Counted from the stretch's first letter, positions 36,900 through 45,854 are shown. The stretch is 64,000 nt of DNA from Brevundimonas sp. SGAir0440 (GCF_005484585.1 NZ_CP039435.1:124001-188000); one strand, 5' to 3'. A program made the numbers and translations. Notes: generated by a model not told the origin, from the sequence alone.

Positions 36900-38345
36900 A
36901 TGACAGAACAGATGACAGCACAGGCGGCGCTGGACCGCCTCGAAACCCTCTACACCCAATCCGTGACCAACCTGCGCGACGCCGTGCGGGATTTCGTCAA
37001 CACCGGCGCGCGGCCCGATCCGGTCAAGCGCGCCGAAGGGGTGTTCGCCTATCCCGAACTTCGCATTCGCTGGGACGGGGATCGCCCCCAGGACCTAGAG
37101 CCGCGCGCCTACGCCCGGCTGTCGAGACAGGGCAGCTATTCGACTACAGTCACGCGACCGGACCTTTTCCGCCCCTATCTGACCGAACAGCTGGGCCTGC
37201 TGGAGCAGGAATATAATGCGACCTTCGAGGTCGGCGTCTCGCGCCAGGAAATCCCCTTCCCCTATGTGACCGACGGGCTGGAGGTCGCGCTGGACCGGTC
37301 GATGACGGCGGCCCTGGCGCGCTGGTTCCCGACGACGGACCTGGCCCATATCGGCGACGAGATCGCCGACGGCCTGTTCGAAATGGGCGGCGACTTCCCC
37401 CTGTCGCACTTCGACGGCCTGCGCACCGACTTCTCGCTGGCGCGGTTGAAACACTACACCGGAACGCCGGTGGACGACGTTCAGTCCTATGTCCTGTTCA
37501 CCAACTACAATCGTTACGTCGATGAGTTCGTGCGCTGGGCCATCGAGCAGCTTCGGACGCCCGGCTCGCCGTATCAGACCCTGTCCTGCGCCGGCGGCGT
37601 GGTGATCACGCGCGACACGCCCAACCCCGAGGCGGCGATCAGCGACACGGCGTGGAAGAAGCACCAGATGCCGGCCTATCACCTGACCGCGCCGGGCCAT
37701 AAGGGCGTGACCCTGGTCAACATCGGCGTCGGCCCGTCCAACGCCAAGACGATCACGGATCACCTGGCGGTCACCCGTCCGCACGTCTGGCTGATGATCG
37801 GTCACTGCGGCGGCCTGCGCGCCAGCCAGACCATCGGCGACTACGTCCTGGCCCACGCCTATCTGCGCGACGATCACGTGCTGGACGCGGTGCTGCCGCC
37901 CGACATTCCGATCCCGTCGATCGCCGAAGTTCAGCGCGCGCTCTATGACGCCACCAAGTCGGTCAGCGGCATGCCGGGCGACGAGGTCAAGCTTCGCCTG
38001 CGCACCGGCACGGTCGTCACCACCGACGACCGGAATTGGGAGCTGCGCTATTCCAAGTCGGCCCTGCGCTTCAACCAGTCCAGAGCCGTCGCCATCGACA
38101 TGGAAAGCGCCACCATCGCGGCCCAAGGCTATCGCTTCCGCGTCCCCTACGGGACGCTGCTGTGCGTGTCGGACAAGCCGCTGCACGGCGAGATCAAACT
38201 GCCGGGTCAGGCCAACCGCTTCTACGAAGGTTCGATCTCCGAACACTTGCAGATCGGCATCCAGGCGGTCGATCTGATGCGCAGCGAAGGCTCCAAGCTG
38301 CACTCGCGCAAACTGCGCGCCTTCGACGAGCCGCCGTTCCGTTGA
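36900..38345 (+). CDS. amn: AMP nucleosidase
   Basis: Hydrolyses AMP to adenine and ribose-5-phosphate. The protein has 481 residues, the length of E. coli Amn. The N-terminal AMP-nucleosidase domain (QAALDRLETLYTQSVTNLRD) precedes a phosphorylase fold with VTLVNIGVGPSNAKT, WLMIGHCGGLR, VAIDMESATIAAQGYRFRVP and LLCVSDKPLHGE. GAGGAAG before ATG 36900 decides the start. It is divergent from the MFS gene. The inverted-repeat element follows its stop. Confidence 0.95.
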   Translation: MTEQMTAQAALDRLETLYTQSVTNLRDAVRDFVNTGARPDPVKRAEGVFAYPELRIRWDGDRPQDLEPRAYARLSRQGSYSTTVTRPDLFRPYLTEQLGLLEQEYNATFEVGVSRQEIPFPYVTDGLEVALDRSMTAALARWFPTTDLAHIGDEIADGLFEMGGDFPLSHFDGLRTDFSLARLKHYTGTPVDDVQSYVLFTNYNRYVDEFVRWAIEQLRTPGSPYQTLSCAGGVVITRDTPNPEAAISDTAWKKHQMPAYHLTAPGHKGVTLVNIGVGPSNAKTITDHLAVTRPHVWLMIGHCGGLRASQTIGDYVLAHAYLRDDHVLDAVLPPDIPIPSIAEVQRALYDATKSVSGMPGDEVKLRLRTGTVVTTDDRNWELRYSKSALRFNQSRAVAIDMESATIAAQGYRFRVPYGTLLCVSDKPLHGEIKLPGQANRFYEGSISEHLQIGIQAVDLMRSEGSKLHSRKLRAFDEPPFR

Positions 38346-38353
38346 TCCCAACC

Positions 38354-38495
38354 GTCTCCTCCCCACAGCGTGGGGAGGGGGACCGCGGAGCGGTGGAGGG
38401 GTTTTGAAAGCCCACCGGCGGCTGCGATGCGGGAAAGAACCCCTCCGTCTCTTTGCTACGCTTCGAGCCACCTCCCCGCTTCGCAGGGAGGAGAC
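38354..38495. repeat. 142-bp imperfect inverted repeat with internal hairpins
   Basis: The outer arms start GTCTCCTCCC (38354) and end GAGGAGAC (38495), and their inner ends carry GGAGGGGTT (near 38395) and AACCCCTCC (near 38438). Internal hairpins include CCTCCCCAC-AGC-GTGGGGAGG (38358-38378), ACCGC-GGA-GCGGT (38382-38394) and CCTCCC-GGGAGG (38471-38491). It fills the gap between the amn and phosphoesterase stops and encodes nothing. It resembles REP/MITE-type intergenic elements. Confidence 0.8.
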
Positions 38496-38508
38496 CGATC
38501 TGAGGTCT

Positions 38509-39360
38509 TCAGACCGCCGCCTTCTCCAGTTCGCCGGGCTCGACCGGGCTGGGCGCGGTGTTCGCCTTGCGGGTGTCCTGACGGCGCGGCAGTCGCCAGA
38601 CCTGATGCGAGCGATAGCCCGTTCCATCCCAGGCCAGGGCCGTCACGGTGATGGTCTTGGCGTCCCAGTCGATCTGGTTGAAGCCGGGCGGCGCGCCGCG
38701 CTCGCGGTGCGACAGCGTCCCGCAGCCGACGGCGTAGGAGCAGCGGTCCGCCAGCGGGATCGGCATGGCGAACGGCACATGGACGTGGCCGGTCATGATC
38801 AGATCGACGCCGGCCTCGGCGAAGATCAGGGCCGCCTCATCGCCGCGCTTGACGTCGCCGGTCATCGGCGTGCCGACCATCTCGATCAGCGGATGGTGGC
38901 AGGCCAGGATTCGCAGCGCGCCGATCGGCGCCTGACGCAGGGCCTCCGCCGCACGCCGCGTCTGGTCCAGATCGATGACGCCCTTCGACCAGTTGGGGCG
39001 CGCCTGCCAGCCGCGCGCGGTGACGACGCCGCGCACCATGACCGCATCGCTGCAGAACTGGCCGTCGTGGGCCGGAAAGCCGGTCGCCGTCTCGAACGCC
39101 CGCCAGGGATGGAAGACCCGCGCGATGGCGTCCCAATAGGGCACGTCATGATTGCCGACGATGACGAAGCGCGGCTCGGGCATGGCCCGCATCCATTCGC
39201 CGGCGGCCTTGAACTCGTCGGGAAACCCCTTCTGGGTGATGTCGCCGGTGATCAGCACCAGATCGTTCGGCGTGGCGTGGGCGTAGTCCAGAGCGGCGGC
39301 GCAGGCGCGTTTGTGCTCGCAGCCGAAATGGACGTCGGAGAACTGAAGAACGCGTCCCAT
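38509..39360 (-). CDS. Calcineurin-like metallophosphoesterase
   Basis: A 283-residue cytoplasmic phosphoesterase. Metal motifs are in order: FSDVHFGC (D-x-H), ITGDITQKG (GD), VIVGNHDVPYWD (GNHD), ILACHHPLIEM and MTGHVHVPFA (GHxH). Relatives include cAMP/cNMP phosphodiesterases (CpdA) and UDP-diacylglucosamine hydrolases. The substrate cannot be fixed, but coupling with a lipid-kinase-like gene hints at lipid or nucleotide work. ATG 39360 overlaps the upstream stop (TGATG). Confidence 0.88.
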   Translation of the reverse strand: MGRVLQFSDVHFGCEHKRACAAALDYAHATPNDLVLITGDITQKGFPDEFKAAGEWMRAMPEPRFVIVGNHDVPYWDAIARVFHPWRAFETATGFPAHDGQFCSDAVMVRGVVTARGWQARPNWSKGVIDLDQTRRAAEALRQAPIGALRILACHHPLIEMVGTPMTGDVKRGDEAALIFAEAGVDLIMTGHVHVPFAMPIPLADRCSYAVGCGTLSHRERGAPPGFNQIDWDAKTITVTALAWDGTGYRSHQVWRLPRRQDTRKANTAPSPVEPGELEKAAV

Positions 39361-40298
39361 CAGACGCTGTCCTCGGCCGAAGGCGGCTTGGGCGCCAGCG
39401 CCTTGAAGGCCTTGGGCACGAAGCGGATCACGGCCTCGGGCTTGAGCAGCAGCGGCTCGCCGTCGATCACGGCCGGGATCTTGGATCGCGCGCGCACCTC
39501 GATCCGTTTCGCCGGGCGGGTCGAAACGGCCGGGTCCTGGCGCCAATCGCTGAACAGCGCCGTCGCGGCCAAGCGGAAGGCCTGGGTCGTGTCGCTGGGG
39601 TCCATGGCCGCAGCTTCCAGGCCGATTGGGTCCTCCATCGCCTTGGAGATCATAGGGCTGATCAGCACCAGCGCCTCGGTCCGGCGTTTCTCGCCGCCGT
39701 CGAGAGTGAAGCGCAGACGCCCCGAGAAGGCGCGTTTCAAGGCGCGACGGCCATATTGCCAGGCCAGCTTGATCTTTCCGGTCCGCATCGCCTCGCGCGC
39801 CGGGGCCCACAGCGCCGGCGATCCCAGAATGGCGGCGCAATAGAAGTATTCGCCCTGAACCTCGCCGCCCGAAACGGCCTGGGGCTCGCCTTCCTCCAGC
39901 GCCCGCTTCAGCGCCAGCTTCCAGTCGGCGGTGCCGTAAAGCGCCTTGGGCAACATGTTCATCGTGCCGCCCGGCAAGGGGGCGATCATCGGACCGTCCG
40001 GCTTGGCCTTCGACGCCACCGAGCGCGCCGTGCCGTCGCCGGCCAGAACGAAGATCACGTCCGGCTTGGCGTCGAACGCCTCCGCGATCGTCTTGTCGAA
40101 GTCGCCGCCGCCCAGCGTCATCACCTCGGCCTTCAGATCATAGTCGGCCAGGATCGCCTCGGCCTCGCCCGCCGCGCGCGGTCCCACGCTGCCGGACAGC
40201 GGATTGACCAGCATCACGACATGCCGGATCTGGGAGCGGATGGACGGCGCGCAGCGCACGTCTGTTTCGGGCGTATCGGGAGCAGCGACATCTATCAT
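39360..40298 (-). CDS. Diacylglycerol/lipid kinase-family protein
   Basis: A 312-residue soluble kinase of the DAGK catalytic family. The ATP-binding part reads HVVMLVNPLSGSVG, VIFVLAGDGTARSVAS (GDGT) and IAPLPGGTMNMLPKALYG (PGGTxN). The C-terminal sandwich domain ends IPAVIDGEPLLLKPEAVIRFVP, typical of YegS/DgkB-like lipid kinases. The lipid substrate is unknown. ATG 40298 (MIDVAAPD) is chosen; a longer frame exists to 40337 and no strong RBS decides. The stop overlaps the phosphoesterase start. Confidence 0.85.
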   Translation of the reverse strand: MIDVAAPDTPETDVRCAPSIRSQIRHVVMLVNPLSGSVGPRAAGEAEAILADYDLKAEVMTLGGGDFDKTIAEAFDAKPDVIFVLAGDGTARSVASKAKPDGPMIAPLPGGTMNMLPKALYGTADWKLALKRALEEGEPQAVSGGEVQGEYFYCAAILGSPALWAPAREAMRTGKIKLAWQYGRRALKRAFSGRLRFTLDGGEKRRTEALVLISPMISKAMEDPIGLEAAAMDPSDTTQAFRLAATALFSDWRQDPAVSTRPAKRIEVRARSKIPAVIDGEPLLLKPEAVIRFVPKAFKALAPKPPSAEDSV

Positions 40299-40372
40299 GG
40301 CGGCCGAACGCCCCGCAGACGCCGTCGTTCCGCCCAAGCGTCACCATAGTTGCCGATGCAGTCTCTCGATGC

Positions 40373-40397
40373 GGAACCTATGCCGCGAGGACACGTT
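40373..40397 (+). promoter_or_regulatory. Candidate EcfG/SigT general-stress promoter
   Basis: GGAAC at 40373-40377, 16 bases, then CGTT at 40394-40397. This matches the GGAAC-N16/17-CGTT promoters of alphaproteobacterial EcfG-type sigma factors (SigT in Caulobacter). It lies 44 bases before the ATG of the glycine-zipper lipoprotein, in the correct orientation. Confidence 0.7.
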
Positions 40398-40440
40398 TGC
40401 TGCCCACAGGGGCCAACACCCAGGGACAAAGGAATTCATC

Positions 40441-40791
40441 ATGAAAAAGGCGATTATCGCGATTGCCGGCGCCGGCCTGCTGGCTTCGGCCTGCGCCAGC
40501 GACCCGTACGGCTATAACAACGGCTCGAACGAAACCGTTCGCCAGGGCGCCATCGGCGCCGGCCTGGGCTCCGTCGCCGGCGCCATCATCGGTAACAACG
40601 TCGGCGGCGGCAACGCTGCGACCGGCGCCCTGATCGGCGGCGCCCTGGGCGGCACCGCCGGCGCCATCCGCGGCTCGAACCAGGACCGCAACAACCAGCA
40701 GCGTTATCGCGACAGCCAAGGTCGCTACTACTACTGCTACGACAACCGTCAGGACGAGTGCTACTGGGACAACGGTCAGCGCCGTTATTGA
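40441..40791 (+). CDS. Glycine-zipper lipoprotein
   Basis: A 116-residue probable outer-membrane lipoprotein. The signal peptide has lipobox LASAC (Cys18). A glycine-zipper 2TM segment (GAIGAGLGSVAGAIIGNNVG, then TGALIGGALGGTAGAIRG) is followed by a Gln/Arg/Tyr-rich tail with YYYCYDNRQDECYW. It resembles SlyB/OsmB-type stress lipoproteins. AAAGGA precedes ATG 40441. The EcfG-type promoter upstream suggests general-stress control. Its architecture parallels the exported protein at 27346. Confidence 0.85.
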   Translation: MKKAIIAIAGAGLLASACASDPYGYNNGSNETVRQGAIGAGLGSVAGAIIGNNVGGGNAATGALIGGALGGTAGAIRGSNQDRNNQQRYRDSQGRYYYCYDNRQDECYWDNGQRRY

Positions 40792-40804
40792 TCGGTGATC
40801 AAAT

Positions 40805-40830
40805 GCCGGTCGCGCAGATTTGCGACCGGC
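40805..40830. terminator. Stem-loop after the glycine-zipper lipoprotein gene
   Basis: A 9-bp perfect stem GCCGGTCGC (40805-40813) and GCGACCGGC (40822-40830) with an 8-base loop, tail GTTAGGTT. It lies 13 bases after the stop. Weak T tail; it may act with the next hairpin. Confidence 0.5.
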
Positions 40831-40843
40831 GTTAGGTTGAGGG

Positions 40844-40876
40844 GGCGGCCTGTCGGACGATGGGCCGCCTCTTTTG
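40844..40876 (+). terminator. Rho-independent terminator
   Basis: A 7-bp stem GGCGGCC (40844-40850) and GGCCGCC (40863-40869), 12-base loop, tail TCTTTTG. It ends the lipoprotein transcript before the OmpA-domain gene. Confidence 0.65.
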
Positions 40877-40910
40877 CGTAATGGGCCGGCCGAGCCGGAG
40901 GAGGGCTGAG

Positions 40911-41351
40911 ATGAAGCGATCGATGGGTCTGGCTGTGGCGGCCGTGGGCGTGCTGGTGGCGTGCGCGCCGATGCCCAAGCGCGAGGCGCTGGTGGTGGGC
41001 GAATCTCTGTGCGCGCCGGGGCGTTTCGATATCTACTTCCTGGAGAACCAGGCGCGGCTGACCGAGCCGGCGGCGATGGTGCTGAAGGCGGCGGCGACCA
41101 AGGCGAAGGATTGCGACGTGCGCAAGGTGCGCGTGGTGGGCCTGGCCGACGCCACGGGGACGCCGGAAGCCAATCTGAACCTGTCGCAGCGGCGCGCCCG
41201 GACGGTCGTCGAGGCGCTGACCCAGGCGGGCATGCCGGCGCCGATCTTCGAGCTGAACGCCGCAGGCGACGCGGGCGCCACGACCGCAGCCGGCAATGAC
41301 GAACCGCTGCGGCGCCGCGCGGAAGTGATCTACGAGGCCTATCCGCGCTGA
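40911..41351 (+). CDS. Small OmpA-domain lipoprotein
   Basis: A 146-residue lipoprotein with lipobox LVAC (Cys18). The OmpA-like peptidoglycan-binding fold is recognisable: FDIYFLENQARLTEPAAMVL, VRVVGLADATGTPEANLNLS, QRRARTVVEALTQAG and the C-terminal RRRAEVIYE. It probably tethers outer membrane to cell wall, although the domain is short and diverged. GGAGGAGGG before ATG 40911 fixes the start; the frame opens further to 40860. Confidence 0.82.
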   Translation: MKRSMGLAVAAVGVLVACAPMPKREALVVGESLCAPGRFDIYFLENQARLTEPAAMVLKAAATKAKDCDVRKVRVVGLADATGTPEANLNLSQRRARTVVEALTQAGMPAPIFELNAAGDAGATTAAGNDEPLRRRAEVIYEAYPR

Positions 41352-41436
41352 TCGACGCGGGGGCGGGCGCAGCGATGGCGCGGGGACGCGTGACGCATTA
41401 GGTTGCGGCGCTCCCCTCGCCTGCCGGAACACGCGT

Positions 41437-43611
41437 TTGCGCCTCTTCGCCCTTCTCCTCGGCCTGCTGTTCAATTTGACGGGCGTTTCGGCGACCGTCG
41501 CCCAGCCGGTGCAGAGCCAACCCACGGGCGTCGTCGCCTTCGGACCGCAGCGGACCGAGCGGATCGAGGCCGAACTGGTCCCTATGTCGCAATGGGTCGC
41601 GCCCGGTTCGACGACCGTGGTAGCGGTGCGCCAGAAGATCGCGCCCGGCTGGCACACCTATTGGCGCAATCCGGGCGACAGCGGCGGGGCGACCAGCCTG
41701 ATCTGGACCCTGCCCGCCGGGGTGACCGCCGATCCGATCCTGTGGCCGCTGCCCAGCCGCCAGCGGCTGATAAGCCTGATGAACTATGGCTATTCGGGCG
41801 CGGTGCTCTTGCCCGTGCCGATCCATGTGCCGCCGACGGCGCGGCCGGGCGAAGTGCTGACCCTGACGACGGATGTGCTGTTTCTGGTGTGCAGCGACCA
41901 GATGTGCGTGCCCGAGCCGATGACCCTGTCGCTGGCCCTGCCGGTGCGCGAGGGCGCAGCGCCGCTGGCCAAGCCCTGGGGTGAGGAGATCGAGCGGCTG
42001 GTCGAAACCGCGCCACGCCCGGCCGGGATCGAGGCGCGCGTCACGCGTCAGGGCGGCCAGCTGATCCTGACCGCGACCGGCGGGCCGCTATCTGGCGACC
42101 AGGCGGGCGCCGACATCAGCCAGGTCTATTTCTATCCTTTCGACGGCGGGCGGATCGACCATGCGGCGGCCCAGTCGGGCCAGCGGGGTCCGAACGGCCT
42201 GACCCTAACGCTGACGGCCGGCAAGGACACGGCAACGACGGCGCTGAGCGGCGTCCTGGCGACCGACAAGGGCGCGTGGGAGATCACGGCGGAGCCGGGC
42301 GCGCCTCTGGCGGGCGCCCAAGGCGGCGCGGCGCTGAAACCGCTGGACGAAACCACGGCGACGCCGACGAAGACCGGCGCTTGGGTCTTTCTTCAGGCGC
42401 TGGGCCTGGCGCTGTTGGGCGGGCTGGTGTTGAACCTGATGCCGTGCGTCTTCCCGGTTCTGGCGATGAAGGCGGCGTCCCTGTCGGCGGCGGCGCATGA
42501 TCCGGCGCGGGCCCGGCGCGACGGCTTGGCCTTCACCGCCGGGGTGCTGGTCAGCTTCCTGGTTCTGGCCGGCGCCCTGCTGGCGTTGAGGGCGGCGGGT
42601 CAGGCGATCGGCTGGGGGTTCCAGCTTCAGTCGCCGGGCGTGGTTGCGGCCCTGGCCCTGGTCATGCTGCTCGTCGGGCTGAACCTATCGGGCGTCTTCC
42701 ATGTCGGCGCCGGATTGCAGAACGCGGGGTCCGGCCCCCTATCGCGCCTGCCCGGTGCGGCAGGCGCCTTCTTCACCGGCGTTCTGGCCGTGGTCGTCGC
42801 AGCGCCCTGCACCGCGCCCTTCATGGCCGCAGCGCTCGGCGCGGCCTTGGTCCTGCCCTGGCCGATGGCGCTGGCCGTTTTCCTGATGCTGGGGCTGGGT
42901 CTGGCCCTGCCTTATCTGGCGATCAGCCTGTCGCCCGGCCTGTTATCGCGCCTGCCGCGCCCGGGCGTCTGGATGGAGCGGCTGAAGGGTCTGCTGGCCT
43001 TTCCCATGTATGGGGCCGCGCTGTGGCTGTTGTGGGTGTTTACGCGACAGGGCGGCGTCGACGCCTTGGGCCTGCTGCTGACGGCGGCGCTGCTGCTGGC
43101 CCTGGCGGCCTGGCTGACGGGTCTGGCGCAAGCGGCGCGCCAGCGTGATGAACGGCCGATCCTGACCACGATCTGCGCGGTCGTCGTCGGCGTTCTGGCG
43201 CTGGGCCTGGCAGGCGTTGCGGCGGGTGCGGCGCGAGACATGGATGCCGCGCCTCAAGGCGACAGCGGCCCGCTGGCCGCCCAGCCCTGGTCGGCGGCGG
43301 CGGTGAGTGCAGCGACCGCCTCGGGGCGACCCGTGCTGGTCAATCTGACCGCCGACTGGTGCGTGACGTGCAAGATCAACGAACGCGCGGCCCTGTCTTC
43401 GCCCCGTGTCGCAAAGGCGATGCGCGAGGCGAACGCCGCCTATCTGGTCGGTGACTGGACCCGGCGCGACGACGCCATCACCCGCGAGCTTCAGGCGCAT
43501 GGGCGTTCGGGCGTGCCGCTGTATCTGCTGTATCGACCGGGCCGGGCTGAGCCGGAGATCCTGCCGCAGCTGTTGACCGAGGGCGTGGTCGTGGATGCGC
43601 TGAAGGATTGA
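41437..43611 (+). CDS. ScsB/DsbD-like protein-disulfide reductase
   Basis: A 724-residue membrane protein passing reductant from thioredoxin to periplasmic thiols. An N-terminal signal (MRLFALLLGLLFNLTGVSATVA) leads to a periplasmic DsbC-like domain of about 300 residues with the Cys pair VCSDQMCVPE. The DsbD/CcdA membrane domain has LMPCVFPVLAMK and VAAPCTAPFMAA. The C-terminal thioredoxin domain has NLTADWCVTCKINERA (CVTC). The start is TTG 41437, as the next in-frame ATG falls 50 codons into the domain. The large N-terminal domain makes it ScsB-like rather than classic DsbD. Confidence 0.9.
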   Translation: MRLFALLLGLLFNLTGVSATVAQPVQSQPTGVVAFGPQRTERIEAELVPMSQWVAPGSTTVVAVRQKIAPGWHTYWRNPGDSGGATSLIWTLPAGVTADPILWPLPSRQRLISLMNYGYSGAVLLPVPIHVPPTARPGEVLTLTTDVLFLVCSDQMCVPEPMTLSLALPVREGAAPLAKPWGEEIERLVETAPRPAGIEARVTRQGGQLILTATGGPLSGDQAGADISQVYFYPFDGGRIDHAAAQSGQRGPNGLTLTLTAGKDTATTALSGVLATDKGAWEITAEPGAPLAGAQGGAALKPLDETTATPTKTGAWVFLQALGLALLGGLVLNLMPCVFPVLAMKAASLSAAAHDPARARRDGLAFTAGVLVSFLVLAGALLALRAAGQAIGWGFQLQSPGVVAALALVMLLVGLNLSGVFHVGAGLQNAGSGPLSRLPGAAGAFFTGVLAVVVAAPCTAPFMAAALGAALVLPWPMALAVFLMLGLGLALPYLAISLSPGLLSRLPRPGVWMERLKGLLAFPMYGAALWLLWVFTRQGGVDALGLLLTAALLLALAAWLTGLAQAARQRDERPILTTICAVVVGVLALGLAGVAAGAARDMDAAPQGDSGPLAAQPWSAAAVSAATASGRPVLVNLTADWCVTCKINERAALSSPRVAKAMREANAAYLVGDWTRRDDAITRELQAHGRSGVPLYLLYRPGRAEPEILPQLLTEGVVVDALKD

Positions 43612-43614
43612 GCG

Positions 43615-44514
43615 TCAGCTCAGGAACCGCTGCACCGCCGCCAGGAACCGCTGCGGCTGCTGCATCATCACCTGGTGCTCGGCGCCTTCGATCCGCTCGA
43701 ACCGGGCCGTGCGCGGCAAGCCTTCGAAGCCGTAGCGATACAGGCCCTCCAGCCGGTTGCGAGGCGCGTCGGGATCGCGGGTCCAGCCATAGACGACGGT
43801 GACCGGGGCGGTGATCTCAGACAGGCGGGGGCGCAGATCGACGGTCAGGGCCTCATACAGGCCCTGGGCCAGGACGCGCCGATCGCCGCCCTGAAGCCCC
43901 AGCCCCTCGAACACCATGTCGCCGGCCAGACCCATGTCCACCCCAAAGGCCGCGACCTGGGACTTCAGCGCCTGATCGCCGAACAGCAGCAGGGCCTGAT
44001 AGCCCAGCCGGGCCAGGGGCTCGACCTGATCCGATGTGGTGCGCGCGTCGATCAGGGACGGGAAGAAGGGCGAGGAATCGACCACCATGACGCGCCCGAT
44101 CCGGTCGCCCATGTCGGCGGCGACGCGCAGGGCGATCTGGCCGCCCAGCGAATGGCCGATCACGGCGGGCCGGTCGATGCGCTGCTCGCGGATGTAGCGT
44201 TCGATCTCGCTGGCGGCGGGGCCGGCCAGACCGCCGCTGACATTGTCGCCGATCTGGGTCTCGCCAAAGCCGCGCAGGGTGACCAAATGCACCCGGTAGC
44301 GGTTATCGAGCCGATCCGCCGTCGAGCGCCAGGCCGAGCCGGTCGAACCCAGGCCGGGGATGAAGATGATGTCCGGCCCCCGCCCGCGCGTCTCGACGAG
44401 GATGCGGCTGGAGCTGAAGGCCGGAGCGGCCTGTAACTGCACCTTGGCCTGGACGGCGACCGGGGCGAGGACGAACAGGGTCGCAAGCAGCGAGGCGAAA
44501 AGGCGGATCATCAT
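43615..44514 (-). CDS. Exported alpha/beta hydrolase
   Basis: A 299-residue hydrolase with a signal peptide (MMIRLFASLLATLFVLAPVA, VQA). The oxyanion region is IIFIPGLGSTGSAWR, the nucleophile elbow VIGHSLGGQIAL (Ser) and the late acid/His pair VVYGWTRDPDAP with GAEHQVMMQQPQRF. The substrate is unknown; esters or lactones are plausible. Two consecutive ATGs (44514, 44511) make the exact start ambiguous. The stop is three bases from the convergent DsbD-like stop. Confidence 0.86.
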   Translation of the reverse strand: MMIRLFASLLATLFVLAPVAVQAKVQLQAAPAFSSSRILVETRGRGPDIIFIPGLGSTGSAWRSTADRLDNRYRVHLVTLRGFGETQIGDNVSGGLAGPAASEIERYIREQRIDRPAVIGHSLGGQIALRVAADMGDRIGRVMVVDSSPFFPSLIDARTTSDQVEPLARLGYQALLLFGDQALKSQVAAFGVDMGLAGDMVFEGLGLQGGDRRVLAQGLYEALTVDLRPRLSEITAPVTVVYGWTRDPDAPRNRLEGLYRYGFEGLPRTARFERIEGAEHQVMMQQPQRFLAAVQRFLS

Positions 44515-44562
44515 CCGCCCCTAACGCCCGATCACGGCGATCGGTTGACCCGCGCCTGCGAC

Positions 44563-45351
44563 CTATCGCCCCTTGAACTCGGGCTTGCGCTTTTCGACGA
44601 AGGCGGACATGCCTTCCTTCTGGTCCTCGAAGGCGAACAGGGAGTGGAACAGGCGGCGTTCGAACTGGACGCCCTGGGTCAAGGTCGTCTCCAGCGCGGC
44701 GTTGACCATCTCCTTGTTGGCCATGATCGCCAGCGGGCTTTGCGAGGCGATCTTGGCGGCGATCTTGCGGGCTTCCTCCAGCAAAGTGTCGTGCGGGAAG
44801 ACGCGCGAGGCCAGGCCGGCGCGTTCCGCTTCGGCCGCATCCATCATCCGGGCGGTCAGGACCATGTCCATGGCCTTGGACTTGCCCACCAGACGGGTCA
44901 GGCGCTGGGACCCGCCGATGCCCGGCGCGACGCCCAGGTTGATCTCGGGCTGGCCGAACTTCGCCTTGTCCGAGGCGACGATGAAATCGCACAGCATGGC
45001 CAGTTCGCAGCCGCCGCCGAGAGCGAAGCCGTTGACCGCAGCGATGATCGGCTTTCTGAACCGAGTGATGCGGTCGTGACCCAGGGCGAAATAGTTGCCC
45101 GTGTACATCTGGGCATAGGTCTGATCCGCCATCTCCTTGATGTCGGCGCCGGCGGCGAAAGCCTTTTCGCCCGCGCCGGTCAGGATCAGGCAGCGCACGC
45201 CGTCGTCATGCTCGACGCTGTCGAGAAAGTCGGCCAGATCCTTGAACAGGGCCGCGTTCAGGGCGTTCAGCGCCTCGGGCCGGTTCAGGGTCACCACCGC
45301 ATAGCCGTCGGCGTGGCGTTCGATCAGCAGATTGGAATAGGCGTCGGCCAT
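44563..45351 (-). CDS. Enoyl-CoA hydratase (crotonase family)
   Basis: A 262-residue hydratase converting trans-2-enoyl-CoA to 3-hydroxyacyl-CoA. The CoA pocket is AFAAGADIKEMAD. The oxyanion and catalytic Glu region is AAVNGFALGGGCELAMLCD, with the second Glu region PEINLGVAPGIGGSQRLTRLVG. The tail ends FVEKRKPEFKGR as in FadB1x/EchA types. ATG 45351 follows a GGAG site; the longer frame runs into the neighbouring membrane gene. It probably works in fatty-acid or branched-chain catabolism. Confidence 0.93.
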   Translation of the reverse strand: MADAYSNLLIERHADGYAVVTLNRPEALNALNAALFKDLADFLDSVEHDDGVRCLILTGAGEKAFAAGADIKEMADQTYAQMYTGNYFALGHDRITRFRKPIIAAVNGFALGGGCELAMLCDFIVASDKAKFGQPEINLGVAPGIGGSQRLTRLVGKSKAMDMVLTARMMDAAEAERAGLASRVFPHDTLLEEARKIAAKIASQSPLAIMANKEMVNAALETTLTQGVQFERRLFHSLFAFEDQKEGMSAFVEKRKPEFKGR

Positions 45352-45410
45352 GGTCGGTCTCCTTTGACGGCGGTCATACAGGCGCGCGGCGGGGCTCGCC
45401 AGCGCAGGCG

Positions 45411-45854
45411 CTATCGTCGGGGCATCAGCGCCAGGGTCAAGGCGGCGCGGACCAGTTCGACCACGACGACCATGCCCAGCAGCAGATTGGCGGCGATCAC
45501 CTGACCCCGCGCGCCCGACAGGTCCAAGGTCCAGCCGAAGACGGACGACAGGGCCAGCACCAGGGCCGAGAGCAGGACCAGGCCGACCAGCAGCATCAGG
45601 GCGACATGACCCGCCTTCAGCGCCGCCTGGAGCGTCGGCCCCTCGTCCAGCACGCGGGCGCGACGGCGCAACAGGCGCGCGATCAGGCCGGTGGCGGCGG
45701 CCTCGGCGACGGCGGCGACGACCAGGGCGGCGACGAACCACCAGATCAGGTCGCCGAGATCGCCGGCGCGCAAGCCCTGGACGAAGTGGACGAAATAGGC
45801 GCCCCAGACCAGGACGCCGACGATCAGACTGATCCACAGGTGGATTTTGCGCAT
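45411..45854 (-). CDS. Small integral membrane protein, unknown function
   Basis: A 147-residue protein with four hydrophobic segments: IHLWISLIVGVLVWGAYFVH, IWWFVAALVVAAVAEAAAT, HVALMLLVGLVLLSALVLAL and NLLLGMVVVVELVRAALTLA. An Arg-rich cytoplasmic loop (RLLRRRAR) separates segments 2 and 3. No family assigned. It begins 18 bases after the mutM stop on the same strand and may be co-transcribed. Confidence 0.72.
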   Translation of the reverse strand: MRKIHLWISLIVGVLVWGAYFVHFVQGLRAGDLGDLIWWFVAALVVAAVAEAAATGLIARLLRRRARVLDEGPTLQAALKAGHVALMLLVGLVLLSALVLALSSVFGWTLDLSGARGQVIAANLLLGMVVVVELVRAALTLALMPRR

